A stretch of DNA of 64,000 nucleotides. It comes from Enterobacteriaceae bacterium LSJC7. GTDB lineage: Bacteria > Pseudomonadota > Gammaproteobacteria > Enterobacterales > Enterobacteriaceae. The notes under the pieces are model-generated. The model was given only the letters and a program-made list of their open reading frames with translations. It was not told the DNA's origin and ran no database searches. This document shows positions 1-12,147 of this stretch, piece by piece (positions within the stretch are counted from its first letter, which is position 1; the number at the start of each line of letters is the position of its first letter). The stretch spans positions 62,001-126,000 of the forward strand of contig AMFN01000003.1 in assembly GCA_000302695.1 (NCBI GenBank). The letters are read 5' to 3'. A program made the translations under genes and the position numbers.

Positions 1-180
1 TCCAGCGCCGGTTGGGTGGCAACCAGTCACACGCTTGGCTACGGGCTGTGCGCCTTGCTGGTACCCTGGATAGCGAAAACCGGCATTGAAACAGGCTTCA
101 TTATGGCGGCCCTGGCAGCCGCCGTGTTATTTAGCGCGGCATCTGGCGTTATTGGATGTAGCCACAGCAGTGCACGTTAA
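1..180 (+). CDS. MFS-type transporter, C-terminal end only
   Basis: Frame 1 is open from the first base to a TAA at 178-180 and encodes about 59 residues. The sequence is strongly hydrophobic, with two helix-like stretches separated by a short polar turn, as at the end of a major facilitator. It ends 14 bases before a siderophore-interacting reductase, so the pair may be an operon for siderophore export or import and iron release. The family is inferred from hydrophobicity and neighbourhood; too little protein is visible to name a substrate. Confidence 0.55.
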   Translation, partial: SSAGWVATSHTLGYGLCALLVPWIAKTGIETGFIMAALAAAVLFSAASGVIGCSHSSAR

Positions 181-194
181 GCATCGGAGGCGCT

Positions 195-1094
195 ATGTCT
201 GAGGTTCACCCTTACCGTTTGTTCAATGTTCGGTTAGTGCGCAAAGATGATGTGTCGCCGTCCTTACGGAGCCTGGTATTTAGCGGGCCGGAGGTGGCAC
301 AGATGAAACGCGAGGCTCCGGACCAACGGATAAAAATACTGTTTCCTTCCGAGGATGACACGCCACCTGCGCTACCCGCAGAAGGGCACTGGTCCCAGCT
401 TTTACAGGAAATACCGAAACCCAGGCGCCCGATTGTGCGTACCTACACTTTGCGACACTGCAATCCCACCCGGCATGAGCTGACAGTGGAGTTTGTCAAT
501 CACGGAACCAAAGGTCCGGCCTCGGCCTGGGCTATCCACGCACAGCCCGGTGATGCGCTTCAGATTGTGGCACCTGACGCCGCTTATCCAGGACTGAGCG
601 GTGGTTACGAATGGTCAGCGCCAGCGGGCTTACAACACGCGCTGATTATTGCTGATGAAACGGCACTACCCGCAGCACGCGGTATTCTTGAATTGCTGGC
701 GAAACAAGCAATACCGCCAAAAGTACAGATGTTCCTGGAAGTCCCTGAGCAGGGCGACTGCCTCGATTTAAGTCATTTCCGGTTTGCGGAGATATTCTGG
801 CTCCCACGCCAGCCTGTCGGGTTGGCACACGGCGAATATCTGATTGAAGCAGTCAAACAACACGCCCTGTTACCGGCAGCTTGTCACCATGAAACCGTTC
901 TGACGCAGACAGAAGACGAACACCTCTGGCATAAAGCCGTGAGTGACAATAACGCGTTTTATGGCTGGGTGGCTGCGGAATCCACCGTAGTGAAGCAGCT
1001 ACGCCGGTATTTGACGGCTAAACGCGGCGTGAGCCCTGACGTACTTAGCGTTATGGCTTACTGGGCAATGGGGCGCGCGCTAACTAACAAGTAG
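195..1094 (+). CDS. siderophore-interacting FAD reductase (SIP/ViuB family)
   Basis: The 299-residue protein has the layout of the ViuB/YqjH siderophore-interacting family: an N-terminal flavin-binding barrel with the RTYTLR motif (near residue 80) that binds FAD, followed by a C-terminal NAD(P)H-binding fold and a final GYWxxG-like segment (AYWAMGRA). Such cytoplasmic enzymes reduce ferric siderophores to release iron. The ATG follows a GGAGG ribosome site. It probably forms one transcript with the transporter fragment upstream. The native siderophore is unknown. The synthetase at the right edge of the window is over 55 kb away and is not evidence of a link. Confidence 0.85.
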   Translation: MSEVHPYRLFNVRLVRKDDVSPSLRSLVFSGPEVAQMKREAPDQRIKILFPSEDDTPPALPAEGHWSQLLQEIPKPRRPIVRTYTLRHCNPTRHELTVEFVNHGTKGPASAWAIHAQPGDALQIVAPDAAYPGLSGGYEWSAPAGLQHALIIADETALPAARGILELLAKQAIPPKVQMFLEVPEQGDCLDLSHFRFAEIFWLPRQPVGLAHGEYLIEAVKQHALLPAACHHETVLTQTEDEHLWHKAVSDNNAFYGWVAAESTVVKQLRRYLTAKRGVSPDVLSVMAYWAMGRALTNK

Positions 1095-1274
1095 TGTCAG
1101 GCAGGCATCGTACATGAAACGCGAGCTCTTCATGTGAACACCGTTAATGCAGGGACAGCCAGGGCGATAACTGCACAGGCCCGTCGAATCAGATGCGCAA
1201 AGCAGCCCGGGCAGGGGATTAACTCCCGCAAACGCTCACATAGCGCTTATCTGGCTGATGATGCAGGCTGCATT

Positions 1275-1288
1275 TTGATGTAGATCAA
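1275..1288. promoter_or_regulatory. candidate FNR binding site
   Basis: The bases TTGAT-GTAG-ATCAA match the FNR consensus TTGAT-N4-ATCAA exactly. The core lies inside a larger perfect palindrome, TGTAGAT-CA-ATCTACA (1279-1294). It is about 540 bp upstream of the fimbrial regulator, far for a classical activator site, so its target is uncertain. Confidence 0.45.
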
Positions 1289-1392
1289 TCTACAATAAAA
1301 TAAACATCATGGTGAAATATGTTCTATACCAATTTTTCATCAGCCAACCATTAATGTCGTGAATTAACCGCATTTTTTGAACCAGGAATTTT

Positions 1393-1422
1393 GCACCTAA
1401 ACTTAAGCATTTTCTTAGGTGC
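1393..1422. repeat. 8-bp-arm inverted repeat in fimbrial control region
   Basis: GCACCTAA (1393-1400) pairs perfectly with TTAGGTGC (1415-1422) around a 14-nt loop. A C-run rather than a T-run follows, so it is a poor intrinsic terminator. Its role is unknown; it may be a regulator site or an RNA hairpin. Confidence 0.4.
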
Positions 1423-1831
1423 CCCCCCTAATAAAGCCACAATAAAACAATGGCCTTTAGCGCGGGCAAAAAATGCACAACAAATGGTTTTGTAAATTGA
1501 TATTTATAATGATGATTTTAGCGCCATTTTTTTTATGGATTTGCTGGCAATATCGACAACATTGTTAATTATTTTTGTGCGTGTGTTAAAAAATGTATAG
1601 CTGATAACCAGATAGGGCAAATAACTAGCTGCCAAATAATTTAGCACTCTTAAACTAATCAAAAAATAAACAACTCTGGCATTACCTGATTTTCAGATAC
1701 AATCTCAAAAAATAACCAATAAAAATGATTAGACCAAATATTAACAACACTTCTAGAATCATCTCATACAAGGATTAATAGCTCGTGAAAATACAACCAC
1801 TTCATATTGTAGAGTCAAACTCGGGAGGCTG

Positions 1832-2386
1832 ATGAACTATTATTTTATCTCAGATGATATGTTTTTTCTGGAAGGTTTAAAGCACGCTCTTTGTAACGTA
1901 TCGCAGAACAAATTTTTCATTAACGTGCATCATTATAATGAGCTAACCCCCACGAAATGGGATGTTGTTATCATTGCTGTTCATAACCATGAAAAACGCA
2001 AAAGACTGTTTAAACAAGCGTTCATGCGTTATATGAAAATAATAGTACTACTGGCTCAACCTGTTGTTCATTCAGAAACCATGAGATATCCGGCTATTAT
2101 TTCAAAAAAGATCGCCATTGATGAACTGCAACACTTACTGAATAAATCTGCAAACGCACGCATAGTTCAGGATGTGACGTCAATGAGGGAGCTGGATTTG
2201 ATTAACTCATTATGCCGCGGCATGACAATAACAACGTACGCCTCAAGGCACCGTATACCAACTGAATACCTATACAGATTAAAAAGGAAGCTTTTCTGTA
2301 ATTTCGGACTAATAAATTGCAACAGCACCGGGGTATTTGTTTGCCGCGACTTACTTTCAATAAGATCCTGGTTTACACAACTCTAA
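1832..2386 (+). CDS. FimW-like fimbrial transcription regulator (LuxR-type HTH)
   Basis: The 184-residue protein has an N-terminal receiver-like half without a clear phospho-acceptor pattern and a C-terminal helix-turn-helix of the LuxR/FixJ type (from about residue 120: RELDLINSLCRG, then IPTEYLYRLKRKL). Size and layout resemble FimW/FimZ-type regulators found beside type 1 fimbrial operons. It lies 160 bp upstream of the major pilin in the same direction, so local control of the fimbriae is likely. GGGAGG precedes the ATG closely. Codon use is AT-rich compared with the downstream usher. Family placement is good; the sign of regulation is unknown. Confidence 0.65.
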   Translation: MNYYFISDDMFFLEGLKHALCNVSQNKFFINVHHYNELTPTKWDVVIIAVHNHEKRKRLFKQAFMRYMKIIVLLAQPVVHSETMRYPAIISKKIAIDELQHLLNKSANARIVQDVTSMRELDLINSLCRGMTITTYASRHRIPTEYLYRLKRKLFCNFGLINCNSTGVFVCRDLLSIRSWFTQL

Positions 2387-2548
2387 TTTTTTTGATAATG
2401 CCTTTTTACAGTGCAATTCATTACTGACAAATTCTTTTTTTCAACAGCATGTTTTATTAAAAGTGGAGGGCACACAAAAAAAAACACATTACCTGAGCAG
2501 TTTATTTTTACCCATTGGAAGATATCATTACAAATGAAGGAATATACT

Positions 2549-3073
2549 ATGAAAAAGACTTTTTTTATCAGCACCATCGCAGCACTGACCATGGGTTTCA
2601 CCACTGTAGCTAACGCTGCTGCCGTTAATGGTGGAACAATTAATTTTGTTGGTAAAGTCGTTGATGCCGCGTGCGTCGTTTCTACTGATACCGCTAACCA
2701 GACCGTGGATCTGGGTCAGGTCAAGGTCAGTGCCTTTGGCGCCAAAGCTGGCACCAAAGCACAAAACCTGACTCCCTTTGAACTGGTTCTGGAACAGTGT
2801 GACGGTAAATCAGCTACCGCAGCAATTACTTTCACTGGTGTTCAAAATGCGACGTACAACGCGCTGACTTCAACCGGTACAGCAAGCGGCGTTGGCGTAT
2901 ACATTATGGACAACGATGGTTCAGTACTTGCTGTAGGTACAGCATCTAAACCTGTCGCGTTGAAAGCAGAAAGCAATGTCCTGCCATTTATGGCAGACAT
3001 GATTTCTGTTTCCGACGCCGTCACCGTCGGTAGTGTTGAAGCAACTGCAAACTTCACCATCACCTACGCGTGA
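2549..3073 (+). CDS. major fimbrial subunit (FimA-type pilin)
   Basis: The 174-residue precursor has a signal peptide (MKKTFFISTIAALTMGF..., cleavage near residue 23 after ANA), two cysteines that can form the pilin disulfide (in AACVVS and EQCDGK), and the C-terminal beta-zipper ending in FTITYA. These are hallmarks of chaperone-usher major pilins, assembled by donor-strand exchange. I chose the ATG at 2549 because AAGG lies 8 bases upstream and the signal peptide starts there; the frame is open to 2411 but that extension has no signal character. A terminator-like hairpin follows, consistent with more pilin than assembly proteins. Confidence 0.92.
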   Translation: MKKTFFISTIAALTMGFTTVANAAAVNGGTINFVGKVVDAACVVSTDTANQTVDLGQVKVSAFGAKAGTKAQNLTPFELVLEQCDGKSATAAITFTGVQNATYNALTSTGTASGVGVYIMDNDGSVLAVGTASKPVALKAESNVLPFMADMISVSDAVTVGSVEATANFTITYA

Positions 3074-3079
3074 TGTTTT

Positions 3080-3108
3080 ACAGGCAGGGGAAACCCTGCC
3101 TGTTTTTT
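3080..3108 (+). terminator. intrinsic terminator/attenuator after the major pilin gene
   Basis: ACAGGCAGGG and CCCTGCCTGT form a perfect 10-bp stem around GAAA, followed by six T residues. The next operon gene starts at 3127, so this is probably a partial terminator that sets the pilin-to-chaperone ratio, as is common in fimbrial operons. Confidence 0.85.
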
Positions 3109-3126
3109 AAATAAAGGAGCGACGCG

Positions 3127-3810
3127 ATGTCTCTGTTAAAACGTCTTTCTGTCATTATTCTTGCACTGGCAACCAGTACCACCGCTATAGCCGGAGGCGT
3201 TGGCGTTGGCAGTACCCGCGTTATTTATCAGTCTGACGCAAAACAGGCCTCTTTATCCGTTAATAATACAGACTCCGCGGCGGTTTTTTTGATTCAGTCA
3301 TGGATTGAGGATGCCAACAGTAAAAAGACCGATCATTTTGTACTCACTCCTCCGCTGTTTGTCATTCAGCCATCAAAAGAGAATGTCTTGCGTATTCTTT
3401 TTTCCGGGCCGCAGCTTCCTCAGGACAGAGAAACGCTTTACTGGATAAATGTAAAAGCGATTCCAACCAAAGGTAAAGACAATAAACCTGACAGCAGCAC
3501 GCTGCAATTTGCCATTGTCAGTAAGCTAAAGCTGTTTTATCGCCCGGCCGGATTACCACTGAGCAGTGATGAGGCAATGAAACAACTTTCTGCAAGCCAA
3601 AAGGGCAGTACCCTTACGTTTAAAAACCCTACGCCATATTACATCAACGTGGCCAACATTAAGTCAGGAAACACCCAGCTGAAAACACGCAGTGTGGCTG
3701 TTGCTCCGTTCTCTACCTCTCAGATAGACGTGGAAACGACAGCAAGAAATATCACTTACCAACTGGTGAATGATTACGGTGGCCTGGAGTCCTCTCAGCC
3801 TGTGAAGTAA
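3127..3810 (+). CDS. periplasmic fimbrial chaperone (FimC/PapD family)
   Basis: The 227-residue protein has a signal peptide of about 22 residues, then the two immunoglobulin-like domains of PapD-type chaperones. The G1/F1 region is visible as STRVIYQSDAKQASLSVNN, with the conserved Arg in STRVIY, and the family signature in ETLYWINVKAIP near residue 105. It would cap and fold pilins in the periplasm and deliver them to the usher encoded next. AAAGGAGC precedes the ATG. The gene sits in a five-gene run pilin-chaperone-usher-minor subunit-adhesin. Confidence 0.93.
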   Translation: MSLLKRLSVIILALATSTTAIAGGVGVGSTRVIYQSDAKQASLSVNNTDSAAVFLIQSWIEDANSKKTDHFVLTPPLFVIQPSKENVLRILFSGPQLPQDRETLYWINVKAIPTKGKDNKPDSSTLQFAIVSKLKLFYRPAGLPLSSDEAMKQLSASQKGSTLTFKNPTPYYINVANIKSGNTQLKTRSVAVAPFSTSQIDVETTARNITYQLVNDYGGLESSQPVK

Positions 3811-3833
3811 TAAATCATCCTGGAGGATGGAAA

Positions 3834-6332
3834 ATGAAATGTTATGGACGACTATTTCTGGTCATTAGCATGAGTGTGCCACATTCACTCTATGCCAGTT
3901 ATAATTTTAATCCTGAGCTTTTGAATTCAGACATTTCATCGGTTGCCGATCTCGCTGGTTTCCAGAAAGGAAATACGCTACTTCCCGGAACCTATAAAGT
4001 TGATGTGCTGCTGAATAATCACTACGCCGGTTCCTATGATATTGCTTTTATTGAAGGCAATTCCGGGCTTGAACCCTGTCTGACGCCAGAAATACTGTCA
4101 AAACTCGGGGTAGACACCTCTCGCTATGACAACACCGTCAAATGCCTTCTGCTGGCGCAAACCATTCCTGGCGCCAGCGTGTCGTTTGCTCAAGAAAAAC
4201 TTCAGCTCCAGTTATCGGTACCGCAAATTGCGATACGTAATGCAGCACAGGGATACATTGCGCCGGAATTCTGGGATCACGGCATTACTGCCGCGTTGCT
4301 CAATTATAACTACAGTGGCGCGTCTGGCCAGGCGAGAGGGAAAACCACTGAAAACCATTTTCTCGGGCTGAACAGCGGCATCAACATTGGGCCGTGGCGC
4401 CTGCGTAATCAGTCAACGTGGAACTACAGTCGGTCAGGAGAGTCTCGTCATCAGGACTGGCAAAACATTAACACCTTTCTACAGCGCCCTCTGGCCGAGC
4501 TGCGCAGCACATTGACGCTGGGAGAATCCAGCACACCCAATGGGATTTACGACACCCTCAATTTCACAGGCGTTCAGCTGACATCTGAAGACGCCATGCT
4601 GCCGGACAGCCTGCGTGGGTTTGCTCCTGTCGTGCGCGGAATTGCACGCACTAACGCAAGAGTGACGGTAAAACAGAATAGCTTTACCGTCTATGAAGCT
4701 TATGTGCCGCCGGGTCCATTTGCCTTAAACGACCTTTATGCAGCGGGCAGTAGCGGCGATCTGCTGGTTACCATTACCGAAAACGACGGCCAGGTGATCA
4801 GCTATTCATTGCCTTACTCGTCGCTACCGGTGTTGCAGCGTGAAGGCCAGTTCAATTATGCCGTTACCGCGGGTCACTATCGCGGGCAAACCGGACAGGA
4901 TTCACCTTCTTTTATGCAGGCCACGCTGGTTGCTGGCGTCCCGGCAGGCATTTCACTTTATGGCGGTAGCCAGCTAAGCAATGCTTATCAGGCCGTTACC
5001 CTGGGTATTGGGGCAAACATGGGCGTTATTGGTGCGCTTTCTGTGGATGCCACCAACGCAAAAAGCACGCTGGCTGACGACAGCGTACATCACGGGTATG
5101 CCTGGAAGCTTCAGTATGCAAAATCCCTCAATGCCACTGGCACCACTTTTCAGGTGCTGGGTTATCGCTACACCACAGATGATTTTTATACCTTCAGTGA
5201 TACCACCTGGCAGCGCATGTCTGGCTACGACCAGAACGACGATGGCACCGTAAATCTGGACCAGAGCTATAACCTGAATTACGCCAGAAAAGGCAATGTG
5301 CAGGTAAGCGTCTCACAAACGCTGGGCGGGTTTGGGTCAGCCTATCTCACTGGCGTGCAGCAAAGCTACTGGCAAGTTGATGACAAAACCACCACTGTGC
5401 AGGCAGGTTTAAGTGCAACATTGCACGATGTTACCTCTACCCTGGCCGTGAGCTACAACCGCAACCCCTGGCAGAACGAGCCAGACAGACGTGTCTCACT
5501 GATGTTCTCCGTTCCCCTCACAAAGGGTTATCGCGCCCGCGGCCACAATCAGGCCTGGGCTACAAGCGGCGTAAGTTACGATTCGAAAGGCAACACAACC
5601 TACTCTGCTGGCGTGAATGGCAATGCGCTCAGTGATAACGCCCTGAGTTACAGCGTTCAGCAAAGTTATGCCAACAACGATCGGGCCTATGGCGGTAACG
5701 CGAGTGTGAACTATAAGGGTGCGTATAACACGCTCAATAGCGCATACAGCTACAGCAAGGATTATCGGCAACTCAGTGCAGGCGCCAGCGGTGGGGTGAT
5801 TATTCATGCTGATGGCATCACCTTCGGGCAGCCACTGGGTGACACCAATGTACTGGTTGACGCCGCTGGCGCACCGGGGCTGCCGGTCGACAACCGAATT
5901 GGCGTCAAAACGGACTGGCGAGGATACACCTATGCGCCTTACGCCACAGCTTACCGGAATAACCGCGTCGCGCTCAATCAGACGGACTTACCGCCGGGAA
6001 TAACGCTTAACGATCCCGTGGTAAACGTTGTTCCGACCAAAGGCGCTATTGCTAAAGCGAGCTTCAATGCCAAAAGAGGGTTGCAGGTATTGTTTACGCT
6101 GACCCACAAAGGCAAGGCGCTCCCACTTGGCACGGTTGTGACACTGGTGGATGCCGATACCAGCAGCATTGTTGGTGATGAGGGCGGCGTCTTTCTGTCT
6201 GGTGTACCGGAAAAAGGAACGTTAGAAGCGCAGTGGGGAAATCGACTGAACCAGAAGTGTCGCGTCAGTTTTGATCTCTCAAATAACCAAACGCAGGAAC
6301 TCATCCAGAAGAAAACATTGAGGTGCGATTAA
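3834..6332 (+). CDS. fimbrial outer-membrane usher (FimD/PapC family)
   Basis: The 832-residue precursor has a signal peptide, an N-terminal domain beginning YNFNPELLN (about residue 22) with a conserved disulfide, a long central beta-barrel rich in Gly, Tyr and Ser, and two C-terminal beta-sandwich domains with a late Cys pair (KCRVSF...LRCD). This is the standard layout and length of ushers, which select chaperone-pilin complexes and polymerise the fibre through the outer membrane. GGAGGA precedes the ATG. Its TAA shares one base with the ATG of the next gene, implying translational coupling. I saw no frameshift. Confidence 0.95.
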   Translation: MKCYGRLFLVISMSVPHSLYASYNFNPELLNSDISSVADLAGFQKGNTLLPGTYKVDVLLNNHYAGSYDIAFIEGNSGLEPCLTPEILSKLGVDTSRYDNTVKCLLLAQTIPGASVSFAQEKLQLQLSVPQIAIRNAAQGYIAPEFWDHGITAALLNYNYSGASGQARGKTTENHFLGLNSGINIGPWRLRNQSTWNYSRSGESRHQDWQNINTFLQRPLAELRSTLTLGESSTPNGIYDTLNFTGVQLTSEDAMLPDSLRGFAPVVRGIARTNARVTVKQNSFTVYEAYVPPGPFALNDLYAAGSSGDLLVTITENDGQVISYSLPYSSLPVLQREGQFNYAVTAGHYRGQTGQDSPSFMQATLVAGVPAGISLYGGSQLSNAYQAVTLGIGANMGVIGALSVDATNAKSTLADDSVHHGYAWKLQYAKSLNATGTTFQVLGYRYTTDDFYTFSDTTWQRMSGYDQNDDGTVNLDQSYNLNYARKGNVQVSVSQTLGGFGSAYLTGVQQSYWQVDDKTTTVQAGLSATLHDVTSTLAVSYNRNPWQNEPDRRVSLMFSVPLTKGYRARGHNQAWATSGVSYDSKGNTTYSAGVNGNALSDNALSYSVQQSYANNDRAYGGNASVNYKGAYNTLNSAYSYSKDYRQLSAGASGGVIIHADGITFGQPLGDTNVLVDAAGAPGLPVDNRIGVKTDWRGYTYAPYATAYRNNRVALNQTDLPPGITLNDPVVNVVPTKGAIAKASFNAKRGLQVLFTLTHKGKALPLGTVVTLVDADTSSIVGDEGGVFLSGVPEKGTLEAQWGNRLNQKCRVSFDLSNNQTQELIQKKTLRCD

Positions 6333-6838
6333 TGAGATATCTGTTTTTCGCCTTTTTACTGTCCGTCTGCCCGCTGGCATGGAGCTACGACGTCACAATA
6401 AACATTAATGGCATTATTTCGGAAAGTGGATGCGAACTCGACTCTCGCTCCAAATCATTCACCGTTACGCTTGGTGATGTGGTGTCGACATCGCTGCGTG
6501 GGCAGGGCGCAACATCAACGGCTATCCCGTTCAGTATCTTCCTTATCAATTGCAACTCGCTGGCGAACGCCGTCGTGGTGACCTTTAATGGCACGCCAGA
6601 CGCGACGGACAGTCGGTTGCTGAGGATTTTTGAGGAGGAAGGGAGCGCTTCTGGCGTCGGGATAGAAATTCTTGACCATAACAATCAAGCCATTGCAATT
6701 AACAGCCCTGCAGAAAGTCATCCCTTAATACCGAATGCCGATGCGCAGTTGCAATTTTACGCCCGCTACAAGTCAACCGGGGCAGTCACTGCTGGCCCGG
6801 CAAATGCGGTGGCGACATTCACGCTTGAGTATCCTTAA
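6332..6838 (+). CDS. minor fimbrial subunit (FimF/FimG-like pilin)
   Basis: The 168-residue precursor starts with a short signal peptide (MRYLFFAFLLSVCPLAWS), then a single pilin domain with the disulfide pair (SGCELD and INCNS) and a C-terminal FTLEYP beta-zipper. I prefer the ATG at 6332, which overlaps the usher stop and has GAGG about 8 bases upstream, over an in-frame GTG at 6323. A single-domain pilin between usher and two-domain adhesin most likely acts as a tip adaptor. Confidence 0.85.
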   Translation: MRYLFFAFLLSVCPLAWSYDVTININGIISESGCELDSRSKSFTVTLGDVVSTSLRGQGATSTAIPFSIFLINCNSLANAVVVTFNGTPDATDSRLLRIFEEEGSASGVGIEILDHNNQAIAINSPAESHPLIPNADAQLQFYARYKSTGAVTAGPANAVATFTLEYP

Positions 6839-6850
6839 TGCGGCCAGACT

Positions 6851-7873
6851 ATGATGAAAAAAATAATTTTTATCTCTCTTATCTCTATTCTCACCTGGTG
6901 CAAAGATGTATTGGCCTGGGAAGCTAAGCCCTCTTGCGATTTAACGATTCCGCCTGTCTCGGTAAATATCAAAAGTGGTAATGTCTTTTCACCTGGCATT
7001 GATATCACCGAATGGCGTATCACTGAATGCGGCCAGACGCACTGGTTAGGCACATGGCAATATGGCTGGCATGACAGCAGTCTGCTTGTCTCGACAGGTA
7101 ATACCTACAATGATGGCAGCGGAAACTACACCATTTTTTCTACAGGCACACCTGGCATTGGCATCGTCCTTGGTATGCAGATGGTTCCCAATGGTATTTC
7201 AGGCTCATCAAGCCTCGGGTTTGTGCCAATTGCTTCTCCTCAGACCGTGCTGACAACCACCAGTGGACTGGGTATCAGTAATGTTCAAACCACTATCAAA
7301 TATAAGCTGGTGACCAGCGGCCAGGCAATTAGCGCCGGTAATTACAGTTTTACCGTGCCCCTGGGCGATGCCCAAATGAAAGATCTGGCCAGTAACAGCT
7401 ACCCGGTTCCGGTAAGGATGAATGTCAGCTCGCTGGTTCTTAACAATAAAGGCTGTACGGTCCTCACGCCAAACCTGGTGGCAAATATGGGGATAGTCGG
7501 TAGCCGCCAACTGCCTGCGGTGGGGAGTGTGTTTAACGGGCCGCCCATTGATGTCTCCCTGCAATGTGACACCGGCGTGGCCGTGGATGCTATTTTCAGC
7601 GACCTGACCCGACTTGCAAATACCAGCCAGGAGCTGGAGTTGACTCCCTCGTCAACGGCAACAGGAGTAGGGGTTCGACTGTTGTTTAATAACGCGCCGT
7701 TGCAGTTAGCCTATCCGGCTATCTACCCTGGCGCGCCTGGGCTGTATGCAATCAAAACTGCCTCAGACAGCGATGGGTTCACTTTTTCGCTGACGCCGCA
7801 ATATATCCGCACAGGAACGCTGACGACAGGTACGGCCAACGCTACGGCCGTGGTGACGTTCATCTATCAATAA
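6851..7873 (+). CDS. two-domain fimbrial tip adhesin (FimH-like)
   Basis: The 340-residue precursor has a signal peptide of about 22 residues, an N-terminal lectin-like half (residues 23 to about 190, with cysteines in PSCDLT and TECGQT) and a C-terminal pilin domain (from about residue 195, cysteines in GCTVLT and LQCDTG) ending in AVVTFIYQ. This is the architecture of chaperone-usher tip adhesins, which bind host glycans. The receptor cannot be read from sequence; the mannose-pocket residues of FimH are not recognisable to me. Two ATGs occur in tandem (6851, 6854). It is the last gene of the operon. Confidence 0.85.
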   Translation: MMKKIIFISLISILTWCKDVLAWEAKPSCDLTIPPVSVNIKSGNVFSPGIDITEWRITECGQTHWLGTWQYGWHDSSLLVSTGNTYNDGSGNYTIFSTGTPGIGIVLGMQMVPNGISGSSSLGFVPIASPQTVLTTTSGLGISNVQTTIKYKLVTSGQAISAGNYSFTVPLGDAQMKDLASNSYPVPVRMNVSSLVLNNKGCTVLTPNLVANMGIVGSRQLPAVGSVFNGPPIDVSLQCDTGVAVDAIFSDLTRLANTSQELELTPSSTATGVGVRLLFNNAPLQLAYPAIYPGAPGLYAIKTASDSDGFTFSLTPQYIRTGTLTTGTANATAVVTFIYQ

Positions 7874-7928
7874 AGCCCGGCAGGAAAACGGCTTTTATTA
7901 AACCCTCCTTCAAAACGTCTCACAAGAC

Positions 7929-7946
7929 CTCGCCCAAATGGGCGAG
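7929..7946. terminator. hairpin downstream of the fimbrial operon
   Basis: CTCGCCC and GGGCGAG form a perfect 7-bp stem with an AAAT loop, 56 bp after the adhesin stop. No T-run follows, so termination is only plausible. A weaker AAAGCC/GGCTTT pairing lies directly after the stop codon (7872-7895) and is followed by a short T-rich stretch. Confidence 0.4.
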
Positions 7947-8051
7947 TGACAACTCACTGCGGTTTCGCCAGAACTCATCTCCTGTGCCAGCGCGCGTAAA
8001 ACTGCCGCGATAAACCTTTTGATAATTCAGGGTTATTTTCTATAGGGTCAG

Positions 8052-8070
8052 AATATCAATTATCATTATT
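8052..8070. promoter_or_regulatory. weak Fur-box-like sequence
   Basis: On the minus strand, 14 of 19 bases match the Fur consensus, including an uninterrupted ATAATGATAAT. It lies about 75 bp before the LysR gene start. AT-rich sequence can give such matches by chance, so this is only a candidate. Confidence 0.25.
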
Positions 8071-8117
8071 GTCGGTAACAGGGCTAAAATGATGGTGTCT
8101 GTGAACACCCTTCATGA

Positions 8118-10972
<2,855 letters not shown>

Positions 10973-11217
10973 TCAGGAAAAAGCATAACGCAAAGTGATT
11001 TATTCAATTAAGAGGGGAAATTAGCTAGGGTTTATTAGGTGTACTCATTAATATGGGGCCGACGCTCGGCTTTGTGCCAGAAACAGGCGTTATTGACGTT
11101 ACAGTGCGTTGCTCCTTACAGAGCAGGGATGAATATCTTCAGACCTTCAAATCAGAACAGTATGGTATTTCATAGGGTTTAATTACCCCCGTGAGCGACA
11201 TCACTGTTCATCCAGTA

Positions 11218-12132
11218 TTAGCTTTCATTAATAATGCTACGCACCCAGTCGGTTAAGGCCTCAACGCCCGGGCGATGCCGGTTCTCACGCGGCATAATCA
11301 AATCATAGCCCCGCTTAGCCGGGACCTCGATATTAAACGGCGTGGCTAATCGTCCCTCAGCGATATACTGTTTAACCAGTTGTTTTCTTCCCATGGCAAT
11401 ACCACTGCCAGTAAGGGCTGCTTCAATAGACATATGGCAATTATTAAAACTCATAAAATTATCTTCAACCGGGAGTTTTGTGCTGGTTGCTAAACACCAT
11501 TCTCGCCATTCTGAAAAGATATCCTGCGAGTCAACGGATTCAGAGGCATGAATAAAACGCGCTTTTTCTGCCCATTTTTTATCATACTTAATCTGGTGGC
11601 TGAGGGCAGGCGTACAAACCGGAACCAGCCACTCGTCGGCCAGCCTTTCGCAATAAAGATCCTGGTATTTCTGCATGCCGTAGTAAATAGCAACATCAAC
11701 GCGCTCATGATTGAAATCAACCAGACCCGCGCGGACGCGAAAATTAATATTTAGATTTGGCCAGCGTTGGGCAAATTCCTCCAGCCGCGGCATCAGCCAG
11801 ATAAACGAAAAGGTCGGAGGAAGCCCAACGGATAATGTGCCGCGCAGCCCCTGCACGCGAATATCTTCAATTTCATCATCAATGCGTTTTAAAGAAGAGG
11901 AAAGCACACTCAGAAGACGAGCGCCTTCCTCTGTAAGCTGCAATTTACGTGTCATGCGAATAAAAAGACGAAATCCCAGCCTCTCTTCCAGATGCCGGAT
12001 GCGCTGGCTGACGGCGCCCTGGGTGAGATTTAGCGTGCTGGCCGCCCGGGTAAAACTCAAATGGAGAGCGGCACATTCAAACGTATGCAGTAGTGACAGT
12101 ATGTTTTGTTGCACGAGCATAATCGTTTCCAC
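11218..12132 (-). CDS. LysR-family regulator (GcvA-like), divergent from GH4 gene
   Basis: About 300 residues with an N-terminal LysR winged helix (LHLSFTRAASTLNLTQGAVS, then RIRHLEERLGFRLFIR) of the GcvA/AmpR-like subgroup, and a C-terminal effector-binding domain. The start may be 12132 or the ATG at 12120 (MLVQQN). It is divergent from the glycosidase gene at 12250, and the shared region contains two nested inverted repeats. A LysR protein controlling a divergently transcribed catabolic gene is the classic arrangement, so the glycosidase is its probable target. Confidence 0.85.
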   Translation of the reverse strand: METIMLVQQNILSLLHTFECAALHLSFTRAASTLNLTQGAVSQRIRHLEERLGFRLFIRMTRKLQLTEEGARLLSVLSSSLKRIDDEIEDIRVQGLRGTLSVGLPPTFSFIWLMPRLEEFAQRWPNLNINFRVRAGLVDFNHERVDVAIYYGMQKYQDLYCERLADEWLVPVCTPALSHQIKYDKKWAEKARFIHASESVDSQDIFSEWREWCLATSTKLPVEDNFMSFNNCHMSIEAALTGSGIAMGRKQLVKQYIAEGRLATPFNIEVPAKRGYDLIMPRENRHRPGVEALTDWVRSIINES

Positions 12133-12147
12133 TCCTTTTTAACCATT

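Larger units (their letters stand above)
1095..1831. other. 737-bp AT-rich intergenic region before the fimbrial regulator
   Basis: I see no convincing gene. The stretch becomes very AT-rich after about 1270, typical of H-NS-silenced fimbrial control regions. It contains a consensus FNR-type palindrome (1275-1288) and a long hairpin (1393-1422), both listed separately. No inverted repeats like those of the E. coli fimS invertible switch were found by eye. Confidence 0.5.
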
